A stretch of DNA of 64,000 nucleotides from Paraburkholderia sp. PREW-6R (GCF_039621805.1 NZ_CP155073.1:1922001-1986000); one strand, 5' to 3'; positions 31,642 to 41,149 are shown, counted from the first letter of the stretch. Program-made: numbers and translations. The notes: generated from the sequence alone by a model not told the origin.

Positions 31642-33018
31642 CTACTCGAGCGTTCGGACCCGATCGATCGCCTGTTCGATCCGCTCCACCGCAACGACCT
31701 GTAAGCCTTCCATCGGCTGCTTCGGCGCATTGGCCTTCGGGATCACCGCCACCGAGAAGCCGAGCTTGGCCGCTTCCTTCAAACGTTCCTGGCCGCGCGG
31801 CGACGGTCTAATTTCGCCGGCCAGACCCACTTCGCCGAACACCACGAGCCCCTTGGGCAGCGGCTTGTTGCGCATCGACGAATGGATAGCCAGCAGCACG
31901 GCCAGGTCGGCGGCGGGTTCGGTGATCTTCACGCCGCCCACCGCATTCAGGAACACATCCTGATCGAAGCACGCAATGCCCGCATGGCGGTGCAGCACGG
32001 CCAGCAACATCGCAAGCCGGTTCTGTTCGAGGCCCACTGCGAGGCGTCGCGGATTGGGCGCATTGGCCGCGTCCACCAGCGCCTGCACTTCGACCAGCAA
32101 CGGCCGCGTGCCCTCCTGCGTCACCAGCACGCACGAACCCGGCACCGACTGCTCGTGTTGCGACAGAAACAGCGCCGACGGATTGGCGACGCCACGCAAA
32201 CCGCGTTCGGTCATTGCAAACACACCGAGCTCATTGACCGCGCCAAAGCGGTTCTTGATCGCGCGCACGAGGCGATACGACGAATGCGTGTCGCCCTCGA
32301 AATACAGCACCGTGTCGACGATGTGTTCGAGCACGCGCGGACCGGCCAGCGCGCCTTCCTTGGTCACGTGGCCGACCATGATGATGGTCGTGCCCGACTG
32401 CTTGGCAATGCGCGTAAGCTGCGCCGCGCACTCGCGCACCTGCGCGACCGAGCCGGGCGCGGACGTCAGCGCGTCCGAATAGACGGTCTGGATGGAGTCG
32501 ATCACCGCGACGTCGGGGCGCTGATCCGCGATCGTTGCCTGAATCTTTTCGAGCTGGATTTCCGCGAGCAGTTGCAGTTCGCTCGCTTTCGAACCGGGTT
32601 CGAGCAACGAAAGCCGCTGCGCACGCAGCGCAATCTGCGCGGCCGACTCTTCGCCGCTGATATAGAGCGCCCGTTTGTCCGCGGCGATTTCCGCGAGCGA
32701 TTGCAGCAGCAGTGTGGACTTACCGATGCCCGGATCCCCGCCGATCAACACGACGCCGCCGGGCACGAGACCACCGCCCAGCACGCGATCGAACTCGCTG
32801 ACACCGGTGGAAAAGCGCGGCACGTCGGACGCTTCGATATCGGCGAGGCGCCGTACCGGCGCACTCTTCGCGAGCGACTGGAAGCGATGGGTGGACGGCG
32901 CTTCCGCAACCGACTCGACCAGCGTGTTCCATGCATGGCATGACGGGCACTGTCCGGCCCACTTCGGCGACTGTCCGCCGCATTCACTGCAGATGTATAA
33001 CGTTTTTGTTTTAGCCAC
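31642..33018 (-). CDS. radA: DNA repair protein RadA
   Basis: RecA-like helicase that helps branch migration in recombination. The 458 residues show a C4 zinc finger at the N-terminus (ICSECGGQSPKWAGQCPSC), Walker A GGDPGIGKSTL, the RadA-specific KNRFG motif, and a C-terminal Lon-protease-like domain (AVGGVKITEPAADLAVLLAI). The start is GTG (33018). It follows alr on the same strand, with a short 12-bp repeat in the spacer. Confidence 0.96.
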   Translation of the reverse strand: MAKTKTLYICSECGGQSPKWAGQCPSCHAWNTLVESVAEAPSTHRFQSLAKSAPVRRLADIEASDVPRFSTGVSEFDRVLGGGLVPGGVVLIGGDPGIGKSTLLLQSLAEIAADKRALYISGEESAAQIALRAQRLSLLEPGSKASELQLLAEIQLEKIQATIADQRPDVAVIDSIQTVYSDALTSAPGSVAQVRECAAQLTRIAKQSGTTIIMVGHVTKEGALAGPRVLEHIVDTVLYFEGDTHSSYRLVRAIKNRFGAVNELGVFAMTERGLRGVANPSALFLSQHEQSVPGSCVLVTQEGTRPLLVEVQALVDAANAPNPRRLAVGLEQNRLAMLLAVLHRHAGIACFDQDVFLNAVGGVKITEPAADLAVLLAIHSSMRNKPLPKGLVVFGEVGLAGEIRPSPRGQERLKEAAKLGFSVAVIPKANAPKQPMEGLQVVAVERIEQAIDRVRTLE

Positions 33019-33024
33019 GCGCTC

Positions 33025-33060
33025 GTTGCCTGAGTTGTTGCCTGGATTGTTGCCTGGTAA
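33025..33060. repeat. Three 12-bp tandem repeats in the radA leader
   Basis: GTTGCCTGAGTT, GTTGCCTGGATT and GTTGCCTGGTAA sit back to back, with a fourth degraded copy after them. They end seven bases upstream of the radA GTG on the minus strand, occupying the place where a ribosome binding site would be expected. Confidence 0.75.
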
Positions 33061-33124
33061 TTGCCCGGGATAGTGCCGGGTTGCCGGGTGCGGGATTCAA
33101 CCCGCCGAAGGCCCGGACCGCCGC

Positions 33125-34195
33125 TTACTCTGCACGCATCGGCACACGCGGCGCAACCGCGCACATCAACTCGTAGCCGATCGTGCCGCACGCGTGCGCG
33201 ACATCGTCGATGGGCAGCGATGCGCCCCACAGTTCGACGCGCGAGCCGATGTTGGCGGTGGGCACTGGCGTCAGATCGACCGTGATCATATCCATCGATA
33301 CGCGCCCGACGATCCGCGTGCGCACGCCGTCGACGATCACTGGCGTGCCTTCGGGCGCGACGCGCGGATAGCCGTCCGCATAACCGCATGCCACGACGCC
33401 GATGCGCATCGACCCGTGCGCCTTGAACGCCGAGCCGTAGCCGACCGTGTTGCCTTCCGAGAGCGTTTGCACCGCGATCAGTTCCGACGTGAGCGTCATG
33501 GCCGGCTGCAAACCCGTGCCGTCGATCGCAGCGGTCACGCCCGACGGCGACGCGCCGTACAGAATGATGCCGGGGCGCACCCAGTCGAAATGCGAAGCCG
33601 GATGCCACAGCGTCGCCGCCGAGTTGGCCAGACTGCGCGCGCCGGCAATGCCTTGCGCGCCGCGCTCGAACGCTTCCATCTGATACGCGACGCCGCGCTC
33701 GCCGTCGGCATCGGAAAAGTGCGTCATGAGCGTGATCTGTCCGACGCCCTGGCACGCGCGCGCACGCTCCCATGCAAAGCGGAATTTTTCCGGCGTATAG
33801 CCGAGCCGGTTCATGCCAGTGTTCATCTTCAACTGGATGTTGACCGGCTTCGACAAACGCGCCATTTCCAGCATGCGCAACTGTTCGTCTGAATGCAGCG
33901 CGGTAGTCAGGCTGTAGCGGTCAATGACGTCGATATCGGTCGGACGAAAGAAGCCTTCGAGCAGAAGAATGGGACCCGCCCAACCCAGTTCACGCAACTT
34001 CACCGCCTCTTCGAGGTCCAGCAATCCGAAGCCGTCCGTCGCACGCAAGCCGGGGAACACGCGCGCGAGCCCGTGGCCATAGGCGTTCGCCTTGACGACG
34101 GCCCAGATCTTCGATTTCTGCGCGTAGCGCCGGGCGACAGCAAGGTTATTGGCAAGAGCGGAGGTGTGAATCGTGGCGGAAAGGGGGCGCGGCAT
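33125..34195 (-). CDS. alr: Alanine racemase
   Basis: PLP enzyme converting L- to D-alanine for peptidoglycan. The 356-residue product has the PLP site [10 protein letters not shown] (Lys35), the [11 protein letters not shown] motif, and the second catalytic Tyr in GYGSAFKA. Length fits the biosynthetic/DadX group. It diverges from lplT and is followed by radA. Confidence 0.96.
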   Translation of the reverse strand: MPRPLSATIHTSALANNLAVARRYAQKSKIWAVVKANAYGHGLARVFPGLRATDGFGLLDLEEAVKLRELGWAGPILLLEGFFRPTDIDVIDRYSLTTALHSDEQLRMLEMARLSKPVNIQLKMNTGMNRLGYTPEKFRFAWERARACQGVGQITLMTHFSDADGERGVAYQMEAFERGAQGIAGARSLANSAATLWHPASHFDWVRPGIILYGASPSGVTAAIDGTGLQPAMTLTSELIAVQTLSEGNTVGYGSAFKAHGSMRIGVVACGYADGYPRVAPEGTPVIVDGVRTRIVGRVSMDMITVDLTPVPTANIGSRVELWGASLPIDDVAHACGTIGYELMCAVAPRVPMRAE

Positions 34196-34413
34196 GGGAG
34201 TTTTTCGTAAAGACGCTTGCGAATCAGCAGCTTACAGGGCGATTTCAGCGCTCGGCAGCCCACTGGGCGGTGCGATCAAGGATTCTGCTAGTCCGAATCC
34301 AGCTATTTTCGTGATATAAAGCCGTGCGCACAACCCATTTCGAACGGCATAAGCCCGGACGCTTTGCACATGGCCGGGACGGACAGACCGCAGCGAGGAC
34401 AGCATCGCATCAG

Positions 34414-35721
34414 ATGAAAAAAGGTTTTTACACCATCATGGCCGCGCAGTTTTTTTCGTCGCTGGCCGACAATGCGCTTCTGATCGCTGCTATCGCACTG
34501 CTGAAAGATCTCCACGCCCCGAACTGGATGACGCCGCTGCTCAAGCTGTTCTTTGTGCTATCGTATGTCGTCCTTGCCGCTTTCGTGGGCGCCTTCGCCG
34601 ATTCGCGTCCCAAGGGCCGCGTGATGTTCGTCACGAACACCATCAAGGTAGCCGGTTGCATCACGATGCTGGTCGGCGCGCATCCGCTCATTGCGTACGG
34701 CATCGTCGGCTTCGGCGCGGCGGCCTACTCGCCTGCCAAATACGGGATTCTGACCGAGCTGCTCCCGCCTGACCGGCTCGTTGCCGCGAACGGCTGGATC
34801 GAAGGCACGACCGTCGGCTCGATCATTCTCGGCACGGTACTCGGCGGCGCGTTGATCAGCCCGCACATCGCAGCGCCGATCCTCCGGCAGCACATTCCCA
34901 CCGTCAATACACCGGCCGAAGCGGCCATGCTGGTAATCATGGCGATCTATGTGATCGCCGCACTGTTCAATCTGCGCATTCCCGACACCGGCGCGCGTTA
35001 TCCGAAACAGGAACGCGGCCCGATCAAGCTCGTCACCGATTTCGCCGACTGTTTCCTCGTGCTGTGGCGCGACAAGCTCGGGCAGATTTCGCTCGCCGTC
35101 ACGACGCTGTTCTGGGGCGCGGGCGCGACGCTGCAATTCATCGTGCTGAAGTGGGCGGAAGTGTCGCTGAACATGTCGCTGTCCGAGGCGGCCATTCTTC
35201 AGGCGGTGGTAGCGGTCGGCGTGGCGGCGGGCGCGATCTTCGCCGCCTCGCGCGTGCCGTTGAAGAAGTCACTCTCCGTGCTGCCAGTGGGCATCATGAT
35301 GGGCATCGCCGTGATGCTGATGGCCTTCTACACGCGTAGCCTTTTCCCGGCCCATTGGGGCCTGCATCTCGGCCGCATGCATGTGCCGGGCTATTTGATC
35401 GTCGCGTACTTTTTCCTGATGATCGTGGGTGGCCTGTCGGGCTTTTTCGTCGTGCCGATGAATGCGCTTTTGCAGCATCGCGGGCACGTGCTGCTGTCGG
35501 CGGGGCATTCGATCGCCGTGCAGAACTTCAACGAGAATCTTTCGGTCCTCGTGATGCTGTGCCTGTACGCCGTGCTCGTCTGGCTCGACGTGCCGGTCGC
35601 TGCGGTGATCGTGCTGTTCGGCACTTTCGTCTGCGTGATGATGTGGCTCGTCATGCGCCGTCACCAGGCCAACCAGCGCGCATTCGATTCCGTCGCGCTG
35701 ATCGGCGAAGTCAAGCACTGA
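34414..35721 (+). CDS. lplT: Lysophospholipid transporter LplT
   Basis: Major-facilitator permease that flips lysophospholipids across the inner membrane for re-acylation. The 435 residues begin MKKGFYTIMAAQFFSSLADN, which matches the LplT N-terminus, with about 12 hydrophobic segments and the AAYSPAKYGILTELLPPD loop. In E. coli lplT is beside aas; no acyltransferase neighbour is seen here. The open frame starts 30 codons upstream, but this is leader sequence, so the ATG at 34414 is used. Confidence 0.93.
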   Translation: MKKGFYTIMAAQFFSSLADNALLIAAIALLKDLHAPNWMTPLLKLFFVLSYVVLAAFVGAFADSRPKGRVMFVTNTIKVAGCITMLVGAHPLIAYGIVGFGAAAYSPAKYGILTELLPPDRLVAANGWIEGTTVGSIILGTVLGGALISPHIAAPILRQHIPTVNTPAEAAMLVIMAIYVIAALFNLRIPDTGARYPKQERGPIKLVTDFADCFLVLWRDKLGQISLAVTTLFWGAGATLQFIVLKWAEVSLNMSLSEAAILQAVVAVGVAAGAIFAASRVPLKKSLSVLPVGIMMGIAVMLMAFYTRSLFPAHWGLHLGRMHVPGYLIVAYFFLMIVGGLSGFFVVPMNALLQHRGHVLLSAGHSIAVQNFNENLSVLVMLCLYAVLVWLDVPVAAVIVLFGTFVCVMMWLVMRRHQANQRAFDSVALIGEVKH

Positions 35722-35800
35722 CGCTCGAGCCCACCCGCGTCGGGCGCAGCGCGTTTGCGCGGGATGCCTTTCTGCGCGCCTTTACCTTCCCCGTTTTGCC

Positions 35801-36607
35801 ATGACTCAACCAATTCCCAATGTGCTGACTATCGCCGGCTCCGATTCCGGCGGCGGCGCCGGAATCCAGGCCGACCTGAAGGCGTTTTCTGCGCTCGGCG
35901 CCTACGGCGCGAGCGTCATTACCGCGCTGACCGCGCAGAACACGCACGGCGTCACGGCGATCCATGCGCCGGACCCGGGCTTCGTCACCGCGCAACTCGA
36001 CGCCGTGTTCGACGACATCCGCATCGACGCCGTGAAAATCGGCATGCTTGCCAATGCGCCGATCGCACGCGCGGTCGCCGAGGCAATGCGTCGTCACAAG
36101 CCGAAATGCATCGTGCTCGACACGGTGATGATCTCAAAAAGCAATCACGCGCTCTTGCTGCCGGATGCGGTCGCCGCGGTGCGCGACGAACTGCTGCCGC
36201 TCGCCGATCTGCTGACGCCGAACCTGCCGGAAGCGGCCGCGCTGCTCGGCGTACCGGTCGTCACGGACGAAGCGGGCATGGTCGAGCAAGGCGAAGCGCT
36301 GCGCGCACTCGGCGCGCGCGCGGTGCTGATGAAAGGCGGCCATCTGAACGCAACCGACAGCCCGGACTGGCTCGTGCAGGCAAGCGGCACGCTGCGCCTC
36401 GGTGGTCCGCGCGTGCCGGTGAAGAATACGCATGGGACGGGCTGCACGTTGTCGTCGGCAATCGCGGCGTTGGTGCCGCTACGCGGCGATCTGGCGAGCG
36501 CGGTGGCGGACGCGAAAACCTATCTGACCGGCGCGCTGCAAGCGAGTGACCGGCTGGACGTCGGCAGCGGCGTTGGGCCGGTGCATCACTTTTATCGCTG
36601 GTGGTGA
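35801..36607 (+). CDS. thiD: Hydroxymethylpyrimidine/phosphomethylpyrimidine kinase
   Basis: Makes HMP diphosphate for thiamine synthesis. The 268-residue ribokinase-fold protein has [19 protein letters not shown] near the N-terminus, [10 protein letters not shown] in the middle, and the anion-hole [12 protein letters not shown] near the C-terminus. It lies 79 bases after lplT and converges on the DUF1853 gene. I see no TPP riboswitch upstream. Confidence 0.95.
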   Translation: MTQPIPNVLTIAGSDSGGGAGIQADLKAFSALGAYGASVITALTAQNTHGVTAIHAPDPGFVTAQLDAVFDDIRIDAVKIGMLANAPIARAVAEAMRRHKPKCIVLDTVMISKSNHALLLPDAVAAVRDELLPLADLLTPNLPEAAALLGVPVVTDEAGMVEQGEALRALGARAVLMKGGHLNATDSPDWLVQASGTLRLGGPRVPVKNTHGTGCTLSSAIAALVPLRGDLASAVADAKTYLTGALQASDRLDVGSGVGPVHHFYRWW

Positions 36608-36678
36608 GTGTTGGGCCGGCGCGTATGGCGTGCGTGCAGCGACGCTCGCCGGCACGAACGGCGTCGTAACGTTCGCGG

Positions 36679-37731
36679 TTACTGTCGCGCGTACGCTCTC
36701 GCCTGCTCCGGCCAGTCGTCCGGCACGATGAAACCGCGCGAGCGCTCCAGCCAGTTGCCCGCATCGTCCTGAGCGAACGCGGCGACCATGAACGGGCCAT
36801 GATGATCGGCGAATTGCACGGCGAGCGCGCTCGCGCCAATGAAAGCGGCGGCGGCCGGAACCGTTGCGGGCGCAACGGCTTTGCCTGCGCCGCTGGCATC
36901 GAGCGCTGAAGCCGCTTCGTAACGGCGCGGCGCGAGCCATTCCAGACGCGGCAAACTGCGCCAATGCGCTGCGTGTGCTGCCGCGAAAGCCGCCCAGTCC
37001 GCGCGTGTGACCCACCAGCCACGATTATGCGACGCGTCCAGCTCGGGCGCATCCGGTGGCGTCTCGCCGTGCCGGTAAAACAGCCAGCCTTTGATGAGCA
37101 TGCGCGGCGTCCACGGACCTTCGTAGCCGATTGCCTTGAATTCGTCGCGTGAACTCAGCGGCAACTGATGATCCAGTACGTGTGAGAGCTTGAGGTCTAA
37201 ACGGTCCTTCAGATTCGGACCGACGTAGTCTGCGAGCGCGCCGCGCGAGTCGCCCGCATGCAGATAGCACTTGACCGCCAACTCCCAGTGGAGCCGCGCG
37301 CCCTGCCGCGTTTCGAGCAGAAAGTCGCACTCGCCGAGCGTCACGCCCGCGTGTCTTACCTGCACGCCGGCGGCGATCAGCCGCATGGCCGGACCATGCT
37401 GGAGAAACCAGCCGAGCAGTCGCTCGGCATAGCGCCCGACACGCGTGATACGCGTGTCGGCCAGATCGCGATGCAACGGCTGCGGTGCGAGGTCTAGCGC
37501 GCGCAACCATCGGATCGTCGCGACGGTGTCGCTGGCGTTGTCGAATGGATCGGCGAGCATGCCGGCCGGTGGTTGCGGACGCAACAGATTGGCGCTCAGG
37601 AGCAGCCACGCCAGATCACGCACGGCGGGGTCGCACAGTACGTCCAGCAACCCGTCCGCGCGTGGTGTGTCCGAGGCCGCGCGTGGGCCGTACGTGACTG
37701 CGGCGGACGCCGCCGGCCCGTCGGCGGCCAT
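36679..37731 (-). CDS. DUF1853 family protein with PD-(D/E)XK-like residues
   Basis: Function unknown. The 350-residue protein matches DUF1853 in its central region (RVGRYAERLLGWFLQHGP, GECDFLLETRQGARLHWELA, then VKCYLH). Glu103, Asp136 and the Glu150/Lys154 pair are spaced as in PD-(D/E)XK nuclease folds; this is my inference. The C-terminal part has the SLPRLEWLAPRRYE and RGFIVPDDWP segments. The ATG at 37731 overlaps the glycosylase stop by one base (TAATG), so it is translated with udg, tsaB and rimI. A DNA or RNA processing role fits the neighbour but is untested. Confidence 0.8.
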   Translation of the reverse strand: MAADGPAASAAVTYGPRAASDTPRADGLLDVLCDPAVRDLAWLLLSANLLRPQPPAGMLADPFDNASDTVATIRWLRALDLAPQPLHRDLADTRITRVGRYAERLLGWFLQHGPAMRLIAAGVQVRHAGVTLGECDFLLETRQGARLHWELAVKCYLHAGDSRGALADYVGPNLKDRLDLKLSHVLDHQLPLSSRDEFKAIGYEGPWTPRMLIKGWLFYRHGETPPDAPELDASHNRGWWVTRADWAAFAAAHAAHWRSLPRLEWLAPRRYEAASALDASGAGKAVAPATVPAAAAFIGASALAVQFADHHGPFMVAAFAQDDAGNWLERSRGFIVPDDWPEQARAYARQ

Positions 37732-38795
37732 TACTGTGTGGCGTTCGACGACGCCGCGCCGGCCGCGCGCCACGTATCGCGGGCAAGGCACAGGTCGGCC
37801 CACGCCTTCGCCTTGTCAGGCAGGCTGCGCAGCAGATAGGCCGGGTGATACGTGACGATGACCGGCACGCCTTCGTATGCATGCACACGGCCACGCAGCG
37901 ACGAAATGCTCGCTTCCGTCTTTAAAAGACTCTGCGCGGCAAAACGGCCGAGCGCGACGATCAGCTTCGGCTTGACGAGCGCCACCTGACGCTGCAGGTA
38001 CGGCTCGCAGCGTGCGACTTCGTCCGGTTCGGGGTTGCGGTTGCCGGGCGGCCGGCACTTGATCACATTTGCGATGTAGACGTTCGTCCCGCGGGCGAGC
38101 GTCAACGCGTGCAGCATGTTGTCCAGCAGCTTGCCGGCCTGGCCGACGAACGGTTCGCCCTGCTTGTCCTCGTTCTCGCCCGGTGCTTCGCCGATCAGCA
38201 TCCAGTCCGCGTGGCGGTCGCCCACGCCGAATACCGTGTTCGTGCGCTTTTCGCACAGGCGGCAACGCTCACAGCCGGCGACGCGCTCCGCCAGCGCGTT
38301 CCAGTCGAGCGTGTGAATGGGCGGCAGCGCGGTTGCATCGCCGGGAGCCTCGCTGGGCGGATGCGCAGGCAGATCGTCGAACCACGCGAAGCTGTCCTCG
38401 GGCGGGGTATCGGCGACGGCCGGCGCAGGGGCGCGGGTTGGTGGCGACGGTTTCGTCGCGGGTGGTTCGTCGAAACCGGCTGGATCCGGCTTAAGTTGCG
38501 GTGTTGGCGGCGCTTGCGTGGCTTGCGTGGCTTGCGTGGCTTGCGTGGCTTGCGTAGCCTGCGTGGCTTGCGTAGCCTGCGTGGCCTGCGTGGCTTGCGT
38601 AGCCTGCGTGACCTGCGTCGCTTGCGCCACGCCGCCTTGCACCTGTGCTTGACCGAGCCGTGCGGCCGCGTCGACCTCAGCAGCAGATGATTCGACCATC
38701 ACCCCGGCCACCGCCTCCGGCCCCGTCGCCGTGCCGCGCCGCACCCACAGCGGCGTGAGTCCGAACTCTTCCAGTACCGATTCATGCAGCGCCAT
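37731..38795 (-). CDS. Family 4 uracil-DNA glycosylase with (TQA)n insert
   Basis: Removes uracil from DNA to start base excision repair. The catalytic region (about residues 165-345) has the CERCRLC iron-sulfur cysteines (about 175-181), [38 protein letters not shown], and the C-terminal TYHPAYLLR motif. The N-terminal 160 residues are disordered and contain about eleven Thr-Gln-Ala repeats (about 60-95) and a Pro-rich stretch. The short N-terminal segment ([20 protein letters not shown]) is conserved-looking. The ATG at 38795 follows GGAGG and overlaps rimI by 14 bases. Confidence 0.92.
   Translation of the reverse strand: MALHESVLEEFGLTPLWVRRGTATGPEAVAGVMVESSAAEVDAAARLGQAQVQGGVAQATQVTQATQATQATQATQATQATQATQATQATQATQAPPTPQLKPDPAGFDEPPATKPSPPTRAPAPAVADTPPEDSFAWFDDLPAHPPSEAPGDATALPPIHTLDWNALAERVAGCERCRLCEKRTNTVFGVGDRHADWMLIGEAPGENEDKQGEPFVGQAGKLLDNMLHALTLARGTNVYIANVIKCRPPGNRNPEPDEVARCEPYLQRQVALVKPKLIVALGRFAAQSLLKTEASISSLRGRVHAYEGVPVIVTYHPAYLLRSLPDKAKAWADLCLARDTWRAAGAASSNATQ
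38512..38619. repeat. Twelve 9-bp tandem repeats inside the glycosylase gene
   Basis: Units of the type GCYTGCGTR run every 9 bases, starting 38512; the units from 38611 on are diverged. On the coding strand they spell ACG CAA/CAG GCC, i.e. Thr-Gln-Ala. Because 9 is a multiple of 3, gain or loss of units keeps the reading frame. Confidence 0.93.
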
Positions 38796-39276
38796 CCGCG
38801 CCCTCCGTGGCAAATGAGAAACGCATCACGATGGCGTCCTCCCGGCTGCGATGCCGCGCCGGATAATAGTTCTTGCGTCGTCCGATCGACATGAAGCCAA
38901 AGCGCTCATACAGCCGGATCGCGCGATGGTTCGACGGCCGCACTTCGAGCAGCAGTCCTTCGAGCTTTTCAGCGCGCGTGATGCGCACGGCTTCGCGCAA
39001 CAGCGAAAGACCGGCGCCGGCGCCTTGCGCGGCCGGCGTGACGCACAGGTTCAGCAGATGCATCTCATCGACGACCGGCATCAGCACGCAATAGCCGATC
39101 AGCGTTCCAGTGACATGCCGCAGGCAGACGCCGTAGTAGCCGTTGCGCAGCGAGTCGCCAAAATTGCCGCGGCTCCAGGGGAATTCGTAGGCGAGTTTCT
39201 CGATGGCGGCGACTTCGTCCAGATCGCCTTCGGTCATCGGCGACATATAACGGTCCGTGAGCAACACGCCACTCAT
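38782..39276 (-). CDS. rimI: Ribosomal protein S18 alanine N-acetyltransferase
   Basis: GNAT acetyltransferase acting on the N-terminus of S18. The 164-residue protein has the LYERFGFMSIGRRKNYYP motif and the acetyl-CoA loop AQGAGAGLSLLREA, with FPWSRGNF near the N-terminus, as in RimI. It starts at 39276 in an ATGA overlap with the tsaB stop; tsaB-rimI pairing is common and supports the name. Confidence 0.92.
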   Translation of the reverse strand: MSGVLLTDRYMSPMTEGDLDEVAAIEKLAYEFPWSRGNFGDSLRNGYYGVCLRHVTGTLIGYCVLMPVVDEMHLLNLCVTPAAQGAGAGLSLLREAVRITRAEKLEGLLLEVRPSNHRAIRLYERFGFMSIGRRKNYYPARHRSREDAIVMRFSFATEGADGAA

Positions 39277-40244
39277 TGCCGGCCCTCGCCGTCAGACGTG
39301 TTATGTGCAGACTCTGCGTGACCGCCGTGTTCCGCCGCTTGCCCGGATGCCGGGCCAACGGGCGGCGCGCTATCGGGCAGCGCGCCAACGGCTCCGTGCG
39401 AGCCGCGATTGGGCGGCGAATGGGATGCGGCGGCTTCGGCGATTGAGGAAGCGTCGCTTGCGGAATGACGCGCGTCGCGCGCGGCAGAAGCACTCGCCGC
39501 CTTGGCCGCCTTGTCCGCGACACGTTCGGCCGTGGTCTGCGCGACCTTGTCACGCACGTATTCCGGCGCAGCCTGATCCGCGGGGACCGTGCGTCCGGCG
39601 CGCAGCGCGCGCAGCGCCGCGTGCGCGAGCGGCACCGCGTCCGGCAGCGCCGCGTGATCGACGGTGCGCGCGGTGGCCACGGCGCGCAGGCGCGCGCCGA
39701 AAGCGGCAGCGGCATTGCCCGCCAGCGTGAAGGGCTCATCCGGCAGCACGAGGCGATCCGGTGCGTCGAGCGACGCGGCCTGCACGGTCAGCCATTCGCC
39801 CTGCGCATCGTCCCACTTGAAGTCGGCCCAGTAGACCTCGTCCATGCGGGCGTCGAGCGCCGCGAGCACGCGGCTTGCCGACGCGTCGCGCCGCCGGGCG
39901 CTTTCCGCGCACGCGAGCAGCGTACCCACCGGCACGACAGGCAGATCGAGCCCAAAAGCAAGCCCTTGCGCGACGCCCGTTGCCGTGCGCAGACCCGTGA
40001 ACGAACCCGGGCCGGAGCCGAAGGCAATGGCCGCACAGTCTGACAGTTGCAGTCCGGCCTCGCGGAACAGTTCGCGGATTGCGGGGAGCAGGCGCGTACT
40101 GGACACGGCGCCGGTCTGCTCGTGGCGGTGCCAGACACGCGGTTCCGCGGATGCCTGCGCCGCCACGTTCTCTTCGGTGGACAGCAGCGCTACCGAGCAG
40201 TATTCGGTCGAGGTATCGAGGGCGAGGAGCACGATTTGAGTCAT
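39273..40244 (-). CDS. tsaB: tRNA threonylcarbamoyladenosine protein TsaB with C-terminal extension
   Basis: Partner of TsaD in making t6A37 in ANN-decoding tRNAs. The N-terminal ASKHA-fold part has LLALDTSTEYCSVALL, HRHEQTGAVSSTRLLP and AFGSGPGSFTGLRTATGVAQG. E. coli TsaB is about 231 residues; here 323. The extra tail (about 240-323) is Ala/Ser/His/Asp-rich and low complexity. The frame opens at 40445, but the family start is the ATG at 40244 (MTQIVLLALD). First gene of the tsaB-rimI-udg-DUF1853 run. Confidence 0.93.
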   Translation of the reverse strand: MTQIVLLALDTSTEYCSVALLSTEENVAAQASAEPRVWHRHEQTGAVSSTRLLPAIRELFREAGLQLSDCAAIAFGSGPGSFTGLRTATGVAQGLAFGLDLPVVPVGTLLACAESARRRDASASRVLAALDARMDEVYWADFKWDDAQGEWLTVQAASLDAPDRLVLPDEPFTLAGNAAAAFGARLRAVATARTVDHAALPDAVPLAHAALRALRAGRTVPADQAAPEYVRDKVAQTTAERVADKAAKAASASAARDARHSASDASSIAEAAASHSPPNRGSHGAVGALPDSAPPVGPASGQAAEHGGHAESAHNTSDGEGRQ

Positions 40245-40395
40245 GGACCGTATTGTAATCGGCGGCGCGCGCAGGGATGCGACTTTGGGTCGCCATCGGG
40301 TGCGGTTGTCGCCGATGTCTGGAATGCGCCCTCGGCCCCGGGCCGGCACGCACTTGTTATGATCGACCGCGACTTCGATCTCAATCTCCATCCCG

Positions 40396-40416
40396 ACCTC
40401 AACCTCAACCTCAACC
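40396..40416. repeat. ACCTCA hexanucleotide repeat before the acyl-CoA-binding gene
   Basis: Three perfect ACCTCA units plus ACC end 15 bases upstream of the ATG. No normal Shine-Dalgarno sequence is visible between them and the start. Confidence 0.7.
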
Positions 40417-40431
40417 GCAGGCATCACGACC

Positions 40432-40701
40432 ATGACAGACATCAACGCTCAGTTCACCCAGGCTCAGGAAGACGTGAAGCAACTGCCGGAACGTCCAGGC
40501 AATCTGACGATGCTGCGCCTGTATGCGCTTTTCAAGCAGGCATCGGAAGGCGATGTACAGGGCGACAAACCGGGTTTCACCGACATCGTCGGCAAATACA
40601 AGTACGACGCGTGGGCTGCGTTAAAGGGCACTTCGCAGGATGCGGCGAAACAGCAGTACGTCGAACTTGTCGAGTCGCTGAAAAGCGGCGCGGCTGCGTA
40701 A
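40432..40701 (+). CDS. Acyl-CoA-binding protein
   Basis: Small cytosolic protein that binds long-chain acyl-CoA. The 89 residues match the ACBP length. Key features are YALFKQASEGD and YKYDAWAALKGTS, containing the Tyr and Lys that contact the ligand. It is uncommon in many bacteria but recurrent in Burkholderia-type genomes. It diverges from tsaB. Regulation is not visible except for a short repeat in the leader. Confidence 0.93.
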   Translation: MTDINAQFTQAQEDVKQLPERPGNLTMLRLYALFKQASEGDVQGDKPGFTDIVGKYKYDAWAALKGTSQDAAKQQYVELVESLKSGAAA

Positions 40702-41149
40702 GCGTCGAAGACGGTCGGCGCCGACTGTTTCTGTCGTCCGCCATGCCGTCACCCTGCACCGACCAAACTTTTGTGCCAGGAAACGTCCTAATAGTGGCGC
40801 AGTGCAACAAACTTCTATACAATACTGCCTGCGCTTCACTGCTTTGCCCGGCTCTCATCTAGCGGCCTTTGCGGCGCAGCGCCTCGTAGCGTTTAGCTCC
40901 AATCCAGTTTAGAACTGTCCCCTCCTGCCTAGCCCCCTACGGGCGATCATGTCCCAGGCTGGCGGCACGCCGTGTTGGCTTGTCGCATCCGATACAGCTT
41001 CTAACGAAAAGCTCGCCTTCATTGTTGCGAGCTGCCCCCGTTTTTCGATTTGCTCGCTGCTTCTTTGCTCGCTGAATCCGACGACTTGGGTATGCCGATT
41101 GGCGCCGACGTTTCATTCCGTGTGTACCAAGGATTTACCAAGGATTCTC
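40702..41149. other. Long leader region upstream of the DEAD-box helicase
   Basis: The 448-base gap contains TATACAAT at about 40816-40823 as a possible -10 with a poor -35. No gene is supported: an in-frame ORF runs from 40949 into the helicase, but its first 67 codons look non-coding. If the promoter is correct, the helicase mRNA has a leader of more than 300 nt, as in some cold-induced helicase mRNAs. Confidence 0.5.

Noticed and set aside
40949..41149. N-terminal extension of the DEAD-box frame
   Set aside because: The 67 codons have Cys/Ser-rich random character and no ribosome site. The ATG at 41150 begins the family-like part.
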